Positions 1 through 8,340 of a DNA stretch of 64,000 nt are shown one piece after another (position 1 is the stretch's first letter; every line of letters starts with the position of its first letter). The translations under genes and the position numbers were made by a program. This DNA is from Dolomitihabitans soli (GTDB lineage: Bacteria; Actinomycetota; Actinomycetes; Streptosporangiales; Streptosporangiaceae): the NCBI RefSeq assembly GCF_022213955.1, contig NZ_JAKNTW010000013.1, positions 1-64,000 on the forward strand. Reading direction: 5' to 3'. The notes beneath the pieces were generated by a model, which had not been told where the DNA came from, did not search any database, and saw nothing but the letters and a program-made list of their open reading frames with translations.

Positions 1-70
1 TCCGCTCGACTTGCATGTGTTAAGCACGCCGCCAGCGTTCGTCCTGAGCCAGGATCAAACTCTCCAAAAA
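1..70 (-). rRNA. rrs: 16S rRNA, 5' end (partial)
   Basis: The minus strand carries the conserved 5' end of bacterial 16S rRNA: GAGAGTTTGATCCTGGCTCA followed by the block that ends with ACATGCAAGTCGAGCGGA at the window edge. Only about 70 bases are inside the window; the rest of the rRNA operon lies to the left. The exact mature 5' end is uncertain by a few bases because it sits in a run of T just upstream of GGAGAG. Confidence 0.97.
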
Positions 71-264
71 ATGCTTGGAAACTTCACCTGGCTGACATAA
101 ATGTCAACCAAAGGAATCCGTCACAATAAACGTGACGGGGTTGTGCATCATGCACTGGCTTTTGAACACACTGTTGAGTTCTCAAGAAACGGACGCGTAC
201 ACCCTCAAACCAGTTCCGGAGAACCAGCCCTCAGGGGCGCTCATTTCCTTGTTTCGATGTCCTT
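71..264 (-). promoter_or_regulatory. rRNA operon leader (antitermination/processing region)
   Basis: This is the transcribed leader between the rRNA promoter and 16S. It holds the palindromic CTTGAGAACTCAACAG block (about 171-186), typical of actinobacterial rRNA leaders and assigned to antitermination. It also holds two short hairpins, CCGTCAC/GTGACGG at about 118-138 and GTGCA/TGCAC at about 143-155, which could form processing stems. An apparent 121-codon plus-strand ORF over this region (101-466) is not credible as a gene. Confidence 0.7.
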
Positions 265-294
265 ATTCTATTTCCACTCGCTGTTTTCAGTCAA
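265..294 (-). promoter_or_regulatory. rRNA operon promoter
   Basis: Reading the minus strand, TTGACT (-35, 289-294) and TAGAAT (-10, 265-270) are separated by 18 bases in an AT-richer stretch, about 200 bases upstream of 16S. This is a good match to the housekeeping sigma consensus. A second, weaker candidate (TAGAGT with TTGGCA-like upstream sequence) lies near 470-500, so tandem rRNA promoters are possible. The stretch up to the next gene at 638 otherwise shows nothing recognisable. Confidence 0.65.
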
Positions 295-637
295 ATCAGC
301 GGGTGTTCTAGAATTCGAACCGCCCCGTTTCCGGGACAACCCCTCTAACTTACCAGCCCATCTGAGTGGACGCGCACGAGTGCGCGTGTCAGCCGGATGG
401 TCCGGTGGGAGAGAGAGGTGCGGTGCGGCTTGCTGTCACCCAGAGGTGATCACCGCGCTGCGTTAAGAACTCTAGCAGCCCTCCAGGGGTGCCAAGAGCA
501 ACACAGGTAACTTCCAAACCATTCCCTCCTCCAGGGACGGCCAAACATGGACAGAAGCAAGCAGACATCAAGCCGCTCGCAATCGCTCCCCGGTACGAAG
601 TAGGCACGAGCTCTCTCCGTCCGTGGAGGTGTCCAAC

Positions 638-1042
638 ATGGCCCGCTCGGAGTTCGACGACATCCGCGCTCATCTCGCCGCCGCCGAGGCGACACACGCC
701 GGCGACCTGCTTCAGGTCGCCCGGACGCTGCTGGAGGACCTGGAGCATGCGCGCATGAGGGAGGCGACCTTGCGCGCTTACTACCTTCGGCTGCTCACCG
801 CCGCCCGGGCCACGGTCGCCGCCGAGATCACCGGCGCCACCGAGCCGACGACCTTTCTCAAGGACGAGCTCGCCAAGCGAGGGCAGCTCCCCGCCGAGGG
901 GGAGGAGGTCCACCGCATCCTCTCGGACGCGCGGACCGCCGCCGCCCTGGTCGCCGCGCTGGAGCAGAGTCCGATGCGGACCCTCTCCCCCGGTGGCCGT
1001 GTCCATCGCTGCGCCGGCGTCAGCCGCTCCACGCCTAACTGA
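638..1042 (+). CDS. hypothetical protein, 134 aa
   Basis: A small soluble protein I do not recognise. The ATG at 638 is preceded by a strong ribosome site, GGAGGT seven bases upstream, which is why I start here and not five codons earlier. The first 100 residues are Ala/Leu/Glu-rich and look helical; the C-terminal 30 residues are Gly/Pro/Ser-rich and may be disordered. It is transcribed away from the rRNA operon and stands alone. Function unknown. Confidence 0.6.
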   Translation: MARSEFDDIRAHLAAAEATHAGDLLQVARTLLEDLEHARMREATLRAYYLRLLTAARATVAAEITGATEPTTFLKDELAKRGQLPAEGEEVHRILSDARTAAALVAALEQSPMRTLSPGGRVHRCAGVSRSTPN

Positions 1043-1227
1043 TCTCTGCGGACGTATGGACGGGCCGAATGCCTGACCGATCTCCGCGCACGCACACGAC
1101 CGTCGAATGCCAAGCTGATCCGCGCATGCGGAGCGGGTCGAATGCCGGGCTGTTCTCCACCCATGCGGAACGGTCGAGTGGGTGGGCGTTGACCTGCGCT
1201 TGGAACGCGGTCTGTGAGACTTATCGC

Positions 1228-1428
1228 ATGTGGCAGCGGGGGCTGAACTGGGCCGCGGTCGCCCTGGTGGGAGTGTTCGGGGTGTTGTGGATCGGGGTGG
1301 TCGTCTTCGCCGCCGTGTCCACACCCATGTGGGTCCGCGCGCTCCAGGTGGGGTTCGGCTGCTTTCTCACCGGCTGGGCGGGGCGCCGCGCCGCCTGGAT
1401 GCTCCGCCGTACGGCCGGCGACGCCTGA
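1228..1428 (+). CDS. small two-helix membrane protein, 66 aa
   Basis: The ORF could be extended upstream, but the extension has poor composition. The ATG at 1228 gives a compact 66-residue protein with two hydrophobic segments (about residues 8-30 and 36-52) and a basic C-terminal tail (RRAAWMLRR), so it is probably an inner-membrane protein with a cytoplasmic tail. No family is recognised. It converges with the ABC permease gene on the other strand; the space between holds a 16-bp minisatellite. Confidence 0.5.
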   Translation: MWQRGLNWAAVALVGVFGVLWIGVVVFAAVSTPMWVRALQVGFGCFLTGWAGRRAAWMLRRTAGDA

Positions 1429-1440
1429 CGCCGCCGGCCG

Positions 1441-1545
1441 CGCACAGACCGCGCCACGCACAGACCGCACCACGCACAGACCGCACCACGCACAGACCGT
1501 GCAAGAACAGACCGTGCACGCACAGGGCGGGCAAGAACAGGGCCG
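1441..1545. repeat. 16-bp minisatellite
   Basis: CGCACAGACCGCGCCA is repeated head to tail at 1441, 1457, 1473 and 1489 with one to four changes, followed by shorter degenerate copies (GAACAGACCGTGCA, CGCACAGGGCGGGCAA). It lies between two convergent genes and has no coding role that I can see. Confidence 0.8.
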
Positions 1546-1572
1546 TAGCCCGCGGGCAGGATGTGAGTCGGG

Positions 1573-2733
1573 TCAGCGCATGACGTCGCTCAGCCGTACT
1601 CTCGCCCCGGTCCGCAGTACGGCGCGCTGGTAGATGCGGGCGCCGGCGAGGAGCACCAGCACGACGGCGACGATCATCAGGCCCCCGGCCAGGGCGATCT
1701 CCCAGAGCTGGACCTCGCCCACGGCCATCCGCACGGGCATGACCATCGAGGAGAACGGCGGGATCAGGGACAGCGTCCTGGCGACCGAACCGCTGGGATC
1801 GGTCACGGCGTAGAAGGCCACCAGGTAGGTGGCCATCAGCAGGGTGGTCATGGGGGTCAGCACGCTGCTGACGTCCTCCTGCCGGGAGACGAGCGCGCCG
1901 AACGCGGCGGCCATCGCGGAGAAGAAGGCGTACCCGAGCAGGAACCAGATCACCGCGCTGATCGCGATTCCGGTGATGCCTGGCGGAAGGTCGGTGGCCA
2001 GGCCGGTGACCAGGGAGGCGCCGAGTCCCGCGACGATGACGACGAGCAGGTTGACCAGGCCGAGCGCGCCCAGCCCGATGATCTTCCCGCCGAGCAGCTG
2101 CCATGGGCGGATCGAGGTGAGCAGGAGCTCGACGATCCGGCTGCCCTTCTCCTCGACGACTCCCATCGCCACCGAGGTGACGGAGGAGATGAGGAGGAAG
2201 AACAGGACGAGCACGATCAGGGTGGCGATGCCGGCGCGGACGCCCGCGTCACCCGCGACGGTGCTCACGGAGACCTCGGTGAGCGGCGGAACCCGCATGG
2301 CCTCGGTGACCTTGCCGGGATCGAGGCCGGCGGCGCGCAGCCGTTCCTCGGTCTGGAGCGCGCGGTGGGCGCTCTGCAGGAACAGGCCGAGCTGCTGGGA
2401 GACCTCGCCGTCGGCCAGCAGTTTCGTGCCGTCCAGCACGGCGGCGTCGAGGTCGCCGTCGGCCAGCGCGGCGCGGGCGGCGGCCTCGTCGGGCAGCTTT
2501 CGGAAGGCGACCTCGGCCTGCTCGGCCTCGGCCAACGGCTTGACGGCGGTCTCGAAACCGGCCGAACCGGCGCCGACGACCCCGACCGTGTAGGAGTCGT
2601 TGCCGCCGAGGAGTTTGGGGATGAAGGCCAGCGCCACCACGAGCAGCGCGCTGACCAGGAGGCCGATCAGGAAGCCCTTGGTCCGCCCGCGCACGGCGAT
2701 CTCCCGGCGCGCGACCAGCCAGACGTTGCTCAT
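1573..2733 (-). CDS. ABC transporter permease (NatB/ABC-2 type)
   Basis: A 386-residue integral membrane protein. One N-terminal helix (about residues 20-40) is followed by a long extracytoplasmic domain (about 45-190), then a cluster of about five helices. This is the layout of ABC-2/NatB-type exporter permeases (sodium or drug efflux). The ATG at 2733 overlaps the stop of the upstream ATPase by four bases (ATGA), so the two are translationally coupled and certainly form one transporter. It is the last gene of a four-gene operon whose other members are a small HTH regulator and a membrane protein. The substrate cannot be read from the sequence. Confidence 0.9.
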   Translation of the reverse strand: MSNVWLVARREIAVRGRTKGFLIGLLVSALLVVALAFIPKLLGGNDSYTVGVVGAGSAGFETAVKPLAEAEQAEVAFRKLPDEAAARAALADGDLDAAVLDGTKLLADGEVSQQLGLFLQSAHRALQTEERLRAAGLDPGKVTEAMRVPPLTEVSVSTVAGDAGVRAGIATLIVLVLFFLLISSVTSVAMGVVEEKGSRIVELLLTSIRPWQLLGGKIIGLGALGLVNLLVVIVAGLGASLVTGLATDLPPGITGIAISAVIWFLLGYAFFSAMAAAFGALVSRQEDVSSVLTPMTTLLMATYLVAFYAVTDPSGSVARTLSLIPPFSSMVMPVRMAVGEVQLWEIALAGGLMIVAVVLVLLAGARIYQRAVLRTGARVRLSDVMR

Positions 2734-3608
2734 GCCACGGCCTCCCTGAAGATCTCGGTAAGGGTGGGCTGCTGCCAGCCGAAGTGCTCGACCGTTCCGG
2801 CCTGTACGGCGGCGCGCAGGATGGCCTGGTCGTCGCCGTCGGGGGCGAGCAGCACGTGCCTGCCGTTCTCGGTGCTGACCTCGCCGGGCAGGCCGTCGGC
2901 CCAGCCGGGCGTCGCGTCGCGGACCACGACTTTCAGGAGTCTGCGTCCCTCCCTGGCGCGCACCTCCTCGACGGGTCCGCCGGCGACCATCCGGCCGGCG
3001 GAGATGATGCCGACCGAGTCGCACAGCCGGTCGACGAGTTCGAGCTGGTGGCTGGAGAAGATGACGGGGACGCCCGCGGCGCACCGCTCGGCCAGCGCCT
3101 CGGCCAGCGCGTCGACCGCGATGGGGTCGAGGCCGGAGAAGGGCTCGTCGAGGATCAGCACCGTCGGCCGGTGGACGAGCGCCACCGCGAGTTGCACGCG
3201 CTGCTGGTTGCCCAGGGACAGCGAGTCGACCGTGTCGTCTCGCCGCTCGGTGAGGCCCAGGCGCTCGACCAGCTCGTCCGTGGCGGATTTCGCCGCCGGT
3301 CGGCTCATGCCGTGCAACCGCCCGAAGTAGTCGACCTGTTCGGCGACCTTCATCTTCTGGTAGAGGCCGCGTTCCTCGGGCATGTAGCCGAAGCCGCGTC
3401 TGGTCTCGTAGGTGAGCGGCTGCCCCTGCCAGCTCAGCTCGCCGGAGTCGGCCTCCAGCACCCCCATCACGATGCGCATGGTCGTGGTCTTGCCTGCTCC
3501 GTTGGCGCCCACGAATCCGAACATCTCGCCGGGCCGTACCGTCAGGCTGACGCCGCGGAGTGCCTCGGTGTCGCCGTAGCGTTTGTGCAGCGCCTGTGCC
3601 TCAAGCAC
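2730..3608 (-). CDS. ABC transporter ATP-binding protein
   Basis: A 292-residue nucleotide-binding subunit. Visible motifs are Walker A GANGAGKTT (about 34-42), the signature LSLGNQQRV, Walker B VLILDEPFSGLDP and the switch histidine in FSSHQLELV. The roughly 70-residue extension after the ABC core is typical of the NatA/CcmA-like exporter group (DUF4162-like C-terminus). It pairs with the permease that overlaps its stop codon. Its start overlaps the last eight bases of the HTH regulator gene, supporting a single transcript. Confidence 0.93.
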   Translation of the reverse strand: MLEAQALHKRYGDTEALRGVSLTVRPGEMFGFVGANGAGKTTTMRIVMGVLEADSGELSWQGQPLTYETRRGFGYMPEERGLYQKMKVAEQVDYFGRLHGMSRPAAKSATDELVERLGLTERRDDTVDSLSLGNQQRVQLAVALVHRPTVLILDEPFSGLDPIAVDALAEALAERCAAGVPVIFSSHQLELVDRLCDSVGIISAGRMVAGGPVEEVRAREGRRLLKVVVRDATPGWADGLPGEVSTENGRHVLLAPDGDDQAILRAAVQAGTVEHFGWQQPTLTEIFREAVA

Positions 3609-3906
3609 CGGGTGCCCCCTCTGTTATCTGCCGTAGAACTTCGGTGTAGTCGCGAAAGGCTCTGCGTCCCTCGTCGGTGAGCGTCAGCCAGGTGCGGGCG
3701 CGTTTGCCCACGAAACCCTTCTCCACCCGCACGTAGCCGGCGGTTTCCAGGGTGATGATGTGTTTGGAGAGCAGGGAGTCGCTGACCTCGATCGTTTCCT
3801 TCAGGAACCGGAAGTCGGCCTTCTCCGCCGTGGCGAGCGCCGCCATGATCGACAGGCGGACGGGCGCGTGGATGATCTCGTCGAGCCCGTGGCGGGGGTG
3901 GGTCAC
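3601..3906 (-). CDS. winged-helix transcriptional regulator (HTH_34-like), 101 aa
   Basis: A compact winged-helix protein: DEIIHAPVRLSIMAAL at the N-terminus, a recognition region SDSLLSKHIITLETAGYV, and a wing KRARTWLTLTDEGRRAF. This matches the small MarR/ArsR-like HTH_34 class often encoded beside ABC exporters. I take the GTG at 3906, because it overlaps the stop of the upstream membrane gene (GTGA). It probably binds the AGTACT pair upstream of its own operon. A close paralogue is encoded at 19066-19362. Confidence 0.85.
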   Translation of the reverse strand: MTHPRHGLDEIIHAPVRLSIMAALATAEKADFRFLKETIEVSDSLLSKHIITLETAGYVRVEKGFVGKRARTWLTLTDEGRRAFRDYTEVLRQITEGAPGA

Positions 3907-4340
3907 CCCGTCACGTCCGCTGCGCGCAGCAGGCGCCAGGCCCCCCAGAGCAGCGGCGCGCTGGCCATGATCGCGACGGCCGCGGCGAGCGCCGCCCAAC
4001 CCCCGCCCGGATCGCCGGGCAACACGAACATCGAGAAGAGCGTCGCCAACGTCACCGTGCCGAGATAGGCGGCCGCGACCGGCCACTGGAGTCGCATTGC
4101 CAGCCTGCTGTAGACGCCCTTGCGGAAGATGTACAGAAAGGAGCCTGCGACGAACGACCCCCAGCCCAGTATGGCGGCCGTCTGCACCGGGCCGGGCCCC
4201 AGGAGCATCGCCACCCAGTAGACGGTCGAGAGGAGCCCGGCGACGAGCATCCATCGCCCCACCCACCGGCTCGACCTGCGGACGTCGCCGCTTACCTGAC
4301 TGATCCGCCGCAGGGCGTCGTCAGCGTTCAACCCGTTCAC
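3903..4340 (-). CDS. four-helix membrane protein of regulator/ABC operon
   Basis: About 145 residues with an N-terminal amphipathic stretch (NADDALRRISQVSGDVRR) and roughly four transmembrane segments. The GTG at 4340 is preferred; a TTG two codons upstream is possible, and neither has a clear ribosome site. It is the first gene of the four-gene operon and overlaps the regulator start by four bases. Its counterpart at 19359-19799 occupies the same position next to the paralogous regulator, so the membrane protein and regulator form a conserved pair. It may act as a sensor partner; that is inference. Confidence 0.7.
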   Translation of the reverse strand: MNGLNADDALRRISQVSGDVRRSSRWVGRWMLVAGLLSTVYWVAMLLGPGPVQTAAILGWGSFVAGSFLYIFRKGVYSRLAMRLQWPVAAAYLGTVTLATLFSMFVLPGDPGGGWAALAAAVAIMASAPLLWGAWRLLRAADVTG

Positions 4341-4356
4341 ACTCAACAGGTTAACG

Positions 4357-4383
4357 AGTACTCAACTACCGTTCAAGTACTTG
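4357..4383. promoter_or_regulatory. candidate operator, AGTACT-N13-AGTACT
   Basis: Two AGTACT palindromes (4357-4362 and 4376-4381, the second within CAAGTACTTG) are spaced 19 bases apart, 17 bases upstream of the first codon of the membrane-protein/regulator/ABC operon. The same pair with the same spacing lies upstream of the paralogous regulator pair at 19833-19861. It is probably the operator of the HTH_34-like regulators. Confidence 0.65.
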
Positions 4384-4390
4384 CAAAGCG

Positions 4391-5107
4391 CTACCCCAGG
4401 TACGGCGGCGCCACGCCCCAGCCCCAGCGGGGAACCGGCGCCTGCTGGAACGGCTTCGCGTCCGGCTGGGAGTTGGCGAAGGCCAACCGGGTGCCCCACT
4501 CGATGTAGCCGACGAAGGCGGCGCGGAACTCGGGATCGGCCGGCAGACCGACCTCGTCGGCCGCGTCGAGCAGCAGGGCGATCCAGCGGCGGCGCTGCCG
4601 TTCGGTGATCGCCTTGCCCACGTGCTGCCCGAGCATGTGGGCGTATCCGCCGCGTTCCCGGGTGTACCCGTCGGGCCCGCCGAAGACCTCGCCCAGCCAC
4701 ATGGCCACATATCGAGGGTGGGACGGGTCCATATGGGCGAAGATGGGTCCGATGACGTCGTCGTTCTTGACGTGGCCGTAGAAGACCTCGGTCAGCCGTT
4801 CCAGCGCCTCGGAGCCGCCCGCCCACTGGTAGATGGTCGGCACCGAGCCGCCCTGACCTCTGACGGGAGTGGGCCGGTGCCGGGATCGCTCCTCGACGAA
4901 CTCGCCGGCCGGGTCCTCCGGCAGGTCGTCGGCAGTGGTCCAGCGGACGCGCAGGAGGAGGCGGGAGGGGTCGCCGGTGTCGCGGGTGAGCTCGAAGTCG
5001 ACGCAGCGCGGCGACGCGGCCAGCTCCTTGGCGTGCCGCCGGTAGGCCTCCTCGAACTCCGCCATTCGCTCCGCCGGAACGTGATAGCGCACATAGTCGA
5101 TGACCAT
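4391..5107 (-). CDS. antibiotic monooxygenase (ABM)-truncated haemoglobin fusion
   Basis: A 238-residue two-domain protein. Residues 1-90 form an ABM-like ferredoxin-fold domain (YVRYHVPAERMAEFEEAYRRH and CVDFELTRDTGDPSRLLLRVRW). From about residue 92, TIYQWAGGSEALERLTEVFYGHV begins a group II truncated haemoglobin, with AMWLGEVFGGP, the proximal histidine region MLGQHVGKAI, and FVGYIEWGTRLA. The fusion is known in some Streptomyces and Frankia and is thought to couple haem-bound oxygen or NO chemistry to a small-molecule oxygenase; the substrate is unknown. The gene stands alone and has a symmetric operator-like dyad just upstream. Confidence 0.9.
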   Translation of the reverse strand: MVIDYVRYHVPAERMAEFEEAYRRHAKELAASPRCVDFELTRDTGDPSRLLLRVRWTTADDLPEDPAGEFVEERSRHRPTPVRGQGGSVPTIYQWAGGSEALERLTEVFYGHVKNDDVIGPIFAHMDPSHPRYVAMWLGEVFGGPDGYTRERGGYAHMLGQHVGKAITERQRRRWIALLLDAADEVGLPADPEFRAAFVGYIEWGTRLAFANSQPDAKPFQQAPVPRWGWGVAPPYLG

Positions 5108-5116
5108 CTGGCTCCC

Positions 5117-5140
5117 TAGTGTAATTATGTAATCGCACTA
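5117..5140. promoter_or_regulatory. 24-bp dyad upstream of the ABM-globin gene
   Basis: A symmetric element TAGTG-N2-ATTA-N2-TAAT-N2-CACTA begins ten bases upstream of the ABM-globin start codon and extends over the stop codon of kdpE. Nine of the twelve position pairs are complementary. It is AT-rich in a GC-rich setting, as expected of a repressor site in a promoter. I do not recognise the cognate regulator. Confidence 0.5.
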
Positions 5141-5809
5141 TAGAGGAATGAAGCGATATCCCATGCCCGGTTCGGTGATGAGCTGGACGGGATGCGCGGG
5201 ATCCGGCTCCAGCTTGCGCCGCAACTGGGCCATGTACTGCCGCAGGTAGTTGGTCTCCTTGAGATACGCGCTTCCCCACACGTCGGTGAGGAGCTGCCGC
5301 TGGCTGACCAGCTTGCCGGGATTGCGCACCAGGATCTGCAGCAGGTGCCACTCGGTGGGCGTCAGCCGTACGCCGCCCGAGACCGTCTTGCCCGCGAGGT
5401 CGACCACGTGCTCGCCGACCTGGACCTGGGACGGCTCCACCTCGTGCGGCGAGGTGCGGCGGGTGACGGCGCGGATGCGGGCCAGCAGTTCCTCGATGCC
5501 GAAGGGCTTCGTCACGTAGTCGTCGGCGCCCGCGTCGAGCGCCTCGACCTTGTCCTGACTGTCCGCGCGGCCCGACAGGACGAGGATGGGGACGGTGGTC
5601 CAGCCGCGCAGGCCGTGGATGACGTCCACCCCGTCGATGTCGGGCAGACCCAGGTCGAGCACGACCAGGTCGGGGTGCCAGTCGGCGGCCTGGCGCAGGG
5701 CGGCGCCGCCGTCACCGGCCACCGCCACCTCGTAGTGGCGGGCCACCAGGTTGATCCGAAGCGCCCGGAGGATCTGGGGCTCGTCGTCCACGACCAGGAT
5801 CCTCGTCAT
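5138..5809 (-). CDS. kdpE: response regulator KdpE
   Basis: A 223-residue OmpR/PhoB-type regulator. The receiver domain (1-120) has acidic residues DDE at 8-10, phosphorylation site Asp52 (VVLDLGLPDIDG), Thr in LVLSGRADS and Lys in VTKPF. The C-terminal winged helix (about 130-223) ends with the family motif GMGYRFIPL. The ATG at 5809 overlaps the kdpD stop by four bases. In intact systems KdpE activates the kdpFABC potassium pump operon, but here that operon is missing next door, so its present targets are unknown. Confidence 0.93.
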   Translation of the reverse strand: MTRILVVDDEPQILRALRINLVARHYEVAVAGDGGAALRQAADWHPDLVVLDLGLPDIDGVDVIHGLRGWTTVPILVLSGRADSQDKVEALDAGADDYVTKPFGIEELLARIRAVTRRTSPHEVEPSQVQVGEHVVDLAGKTVSGGVRLTPTEWHLLQILVRNPGKLVSQRQLLTDVWGSAYLKETNYLRQYMAQLRRKLEPDPAHPVQLITEPGMGYRFIPL

Positions 5810-8334
5810 GACGGCTCCGAGACGGGCAGGGTGATGATCATGGTGAGCCCTCCTCCTGGGGTCTCGTCGGGGACGAGCGTGCCGGCCATCGCCTCCACCA
5901 GACCGCGCGAGAGGGCCAGGCCGAGTCCGACGCCCGTGTGGGTGGTGCGGTCGCCGAGCCGCTGGAACGGCAGGAACACCTGCTCGTACACCTCCCGGGG
6001 GATACCCGGCCCCCGGTCCACCACCCGTACCTCCACCTGCCTGCCGTGCGTGCTGGCGGTGAGCAGGACCCTGCGTCCGGGCGGGGTGTAGCGGACCGCG
6101 TTCGACATCAGGTTGACCAGGACCCGTTCGAGCAGCGCCGGGTCGGCGACGACGTCGGGCAGGTCGGCGGGGATGTCGGTCTCGACCAGGCCGTCCACGT
6201 GGCCGAGGTCGTCGACGGCCCAGGGCACGACCTCCTCCAGCGAGGTCGGCAGCAGGTCCGCGCCGAGCACCCCCGCCTGCAGGCGGCTCATGTCGAGCAG
6301 GTTGGCGACCAGCCGGTCGAGCTTGACCAGCGACTCGTCGGCGGTGGCCAGCAGTTCCTCGACGTCCTCGGGCGACCACTCGATCTCGCTGCCGCGCAGG
6401 CTCTCCACCGCCGCCCTGGCCGAGGCGAGCGGGGTTCGCAGGTCGTGCGAGACGGCGGCCAGCAGCGCGGTGCGCATCCTGTCCGCCTCCGCCAGCGGGC
6501 GCACCCGGTCAGCCTCCACACGGAGCCGCTCCTGGCGCAGGGCCACCGCCGACTCCGCCGCGAACGCCTCCAGCACCCGCCGGTCCGACGCTTCGAGCAG
6601 CCGCCCCCGTACGGCGAGCGCCAGGTCGTCGTCCACCGCGACGTCCGTGTCCGCCGCTCCCGGACTGGTGCAGGGCGGGCCGCCCGCGCTGCCGACGATC
6701 CGCCACGCGTCGGGCTCGCCGTGATCGTCGGGGGCCGGCTCGGCCCGGCGTTCCAGCAGCGTGACCGAGACCAGGCCGAAGGTCTCGCGCAACCGCTCCA
6801 GCAGCGACGGCAGCGCCGACTCCCCCCGCAGCACGTGCCCAGCCAGCGTGGAGAGCACCTCGGCGTCCGCGGTCGCCCGCGCCGCCTCCCGGGTACGGCG
6901 GGCGGCGACGTCGACCACCGCGCTCACCATCATCGCCACCAGGATGTAGACGGACAGCGCCAGCAGGTTCTCCGGCTCGGCGATGGTCAGCGTGCGCACC
7001 GGCTGCGTGAAGAACCAGTTGAGCAGCCCGAACCCCCAGAACGCGGCGAACACCGCCGGCCGCATGCCGCCCGTGACGGCCGCGCCGACCACCGCCAGCA
7101 GGAAGAGCAGGATCTCCAGGTCCAGCCGGAGCGTGTCGTGGAAGGGCAGCAGCGCCGCCGCGAGCAGCGGCATCCCGGCCAGGGCCAGCACCCACCCGCT
7201 GATCCGCCGGGTCCGGGTGAGGGCGGCCCGCGAGGTGCCGAGCCGGGACCCCCTGCTCACCTGTTCGTGGGTGATCATGTGAACGTCGATCGGACCCGAC
7301 CGGAGGGTGGTCGTCACGCCGACGCCCGGCGCGAAGATCTGCGCGAACCTGCCCCGCCGCGACGCGCCCAGCACGAGCTGGGTCGCGTTCACCCCCGCCG
7401 CGAAGTCGAGCAGCGCCCGCGGCACGTCGTCGCCGATCACCTGGTGGTAGCTGCCGCCCAGGTTCTCGACCAGGGCGCGGTGCCGTACCAGGCTCGCGGG
7501 GTCGGCGCCGGTGAGCCCGTCGGCCCGGGTGACGTGTACGGCGAGCAGATCGGCGCCCTTCGAGCGGGCGGCGATCCTGGCGGCCCGCCGTACCAGGGTG
7601 TCGCCCTCGGGGCCGCCGGTGAGGGCGACGACCACCCGCTCGCGGGCCTCCCAGGTGCGGGCGATGTCGTGGTCGGCGCGGTAGCGGTCGAGCTGCTCGT
7701 CGACCTTTCCGGCGAGCCAGAGCAGCGCCAGCTCGCGCAGCGCGGTGAGGTTGCCGACCCGGAAGTAGTTGTGCAGGGCGGCGTCGACCCGCTCCGGCAG
7801 GTAGACGTTGCCGTGGGCCATCCGGCGGCGCAGCGCCTCGGGGGCCATGTCGACCAGTTCGACCTGGTCGGCCCGCCGTACGACGCCGTCGGGGATCGTC
7901 TCGCGCTGGAGGACGCCGGTGATCTGCTGGACGACGTCGTTGACGGACTCCAGGTGCTGGATGTTGACGGTGGAGACGACGTCGATGCCGGCGTCGAGCA
8001 GCTCCTGGACGTCCTGCCAGCGCTTGGCGTTGCGGGAGCCGGGCACGTTGGTGTGCGCCAGCTCGTCGACGAGGGCCACCTCGGGCGCGCGGGCCAGGAC
8101 GGCGTCGAGGTCCAGTTCGGTGAGCGTGATCTCCCGGTGGGTGTGCGTCCGCCGGGGGACCGTTTCGAGGCCGTCGAGCAGCTCCGCCGTACGGGGACGG
8201 TCGTGGGTCTCGACGAAGCCCACCACGACGTCGGTGCCCCGCTCCAGGCGGCGGCGGCCCTCGCTCAGCATCGCGAAGGTCTTGCCGACGCCGGGAGCCG
8301 CGCCCAGGTAGACGCGGAGCCGCCCGCGTGGCAT
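5806..8334 (-). CDS. kdpD: osmosensitive K+ sensor histidine kinase KdpD
   Basis: 842 residues, close to the family's usual length. The N-terminal KdpD domain has Walker A GAAPGVGKT and the DELAHTN motif. A UspA-like region (about 230-350) follows, then four transmembrane helices (about 375-480), a GAF-like linker and a HisKA/HATPase core with phospho-acceptor His in AVSHDLRTPL and the nucleotide boxes NLMSNAVRYT, DRGPGIP and GVGLGLALSRG. It overlaps kdpE by four bases. Its ribosome site AAGGAG lies in the last codons of the kdpC remnant, so it was originally the distal part of a kdpFABCDE operon. Confidence 0.95.
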   Translation of the reverse strand: MPRGRLRVYLGAAPGVGKTFAMLSEGRRRLERGTDVVVGFVETHDRPRTAELLDGLETVPRRTHTHREITLTELDLDAVLARAPEVALVDELAHTNVPGSRNAKRWQDVQELLDAGIDVVSTVNIQHLESVNDVVQQITGVLQRETIPDGVVRRADQVELVDMAPEALRRRMAHGNVYLPERVDAALHNYFRVGNLTALRELALLWLAGKVDEQLDRYRADHDIARTWEARERVVVALTGGPEGDTLVRRAARIAARSKGADLLAVHVTRADGLTGADPASLVRHRALVENLGGSYHQVIGDDVPRALLDFAAGVNATQLVLGASRRGRFAQIFAPGVGVTTTLRSGPIDVHMITHEQVSRGSRLGTSRAALTRTRRISGWVLALAGMPLLAAALLPFHDTLRLDLEILLFLLAVVGAAVTGGMRPAVFAAFWGFGLLNWFFTQPVRTLTIAEPENLLALSVYILVAMMVSAVVDVAARRTREAARATADAEVLSTLAGHVLRGESALPSLLERLRETFGLVSVTLLERRAEPAPDDHGEPDAWRIVGSAGGPPCTSPGAADTDVAVDDDLALAVRGRLLEASDRRVLEAFAAESAVALRQERLRVEADRVRPLAEADRMRTALLAAVSHDLRTPLASARAAVESLRGSEIEWSPEDVEELLATADESLVKLDRLVANLLDMSRLQAGVLGADLLPTSLEEVVPWAVDDLGHVDGLVETDIPADLPDVVADPALLERVLVNLMSNAVRYTPPGRRVLLTASTHGRQVEVRVVDRGPGIPREVYEQVFLPFQRLGDRTTHTGVGLGLALSRGLVEAMAGTLVPDETPGGGLTMIITLPVSEPS

Positions 8335-8340
8335 CTACGA

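Noticed and set aside
101-466. Plus-strand ORF across the rRNA promoter and leader
   Set aside because: It overlaps well-supported rRNA control elements and has no ribosome site or family features.
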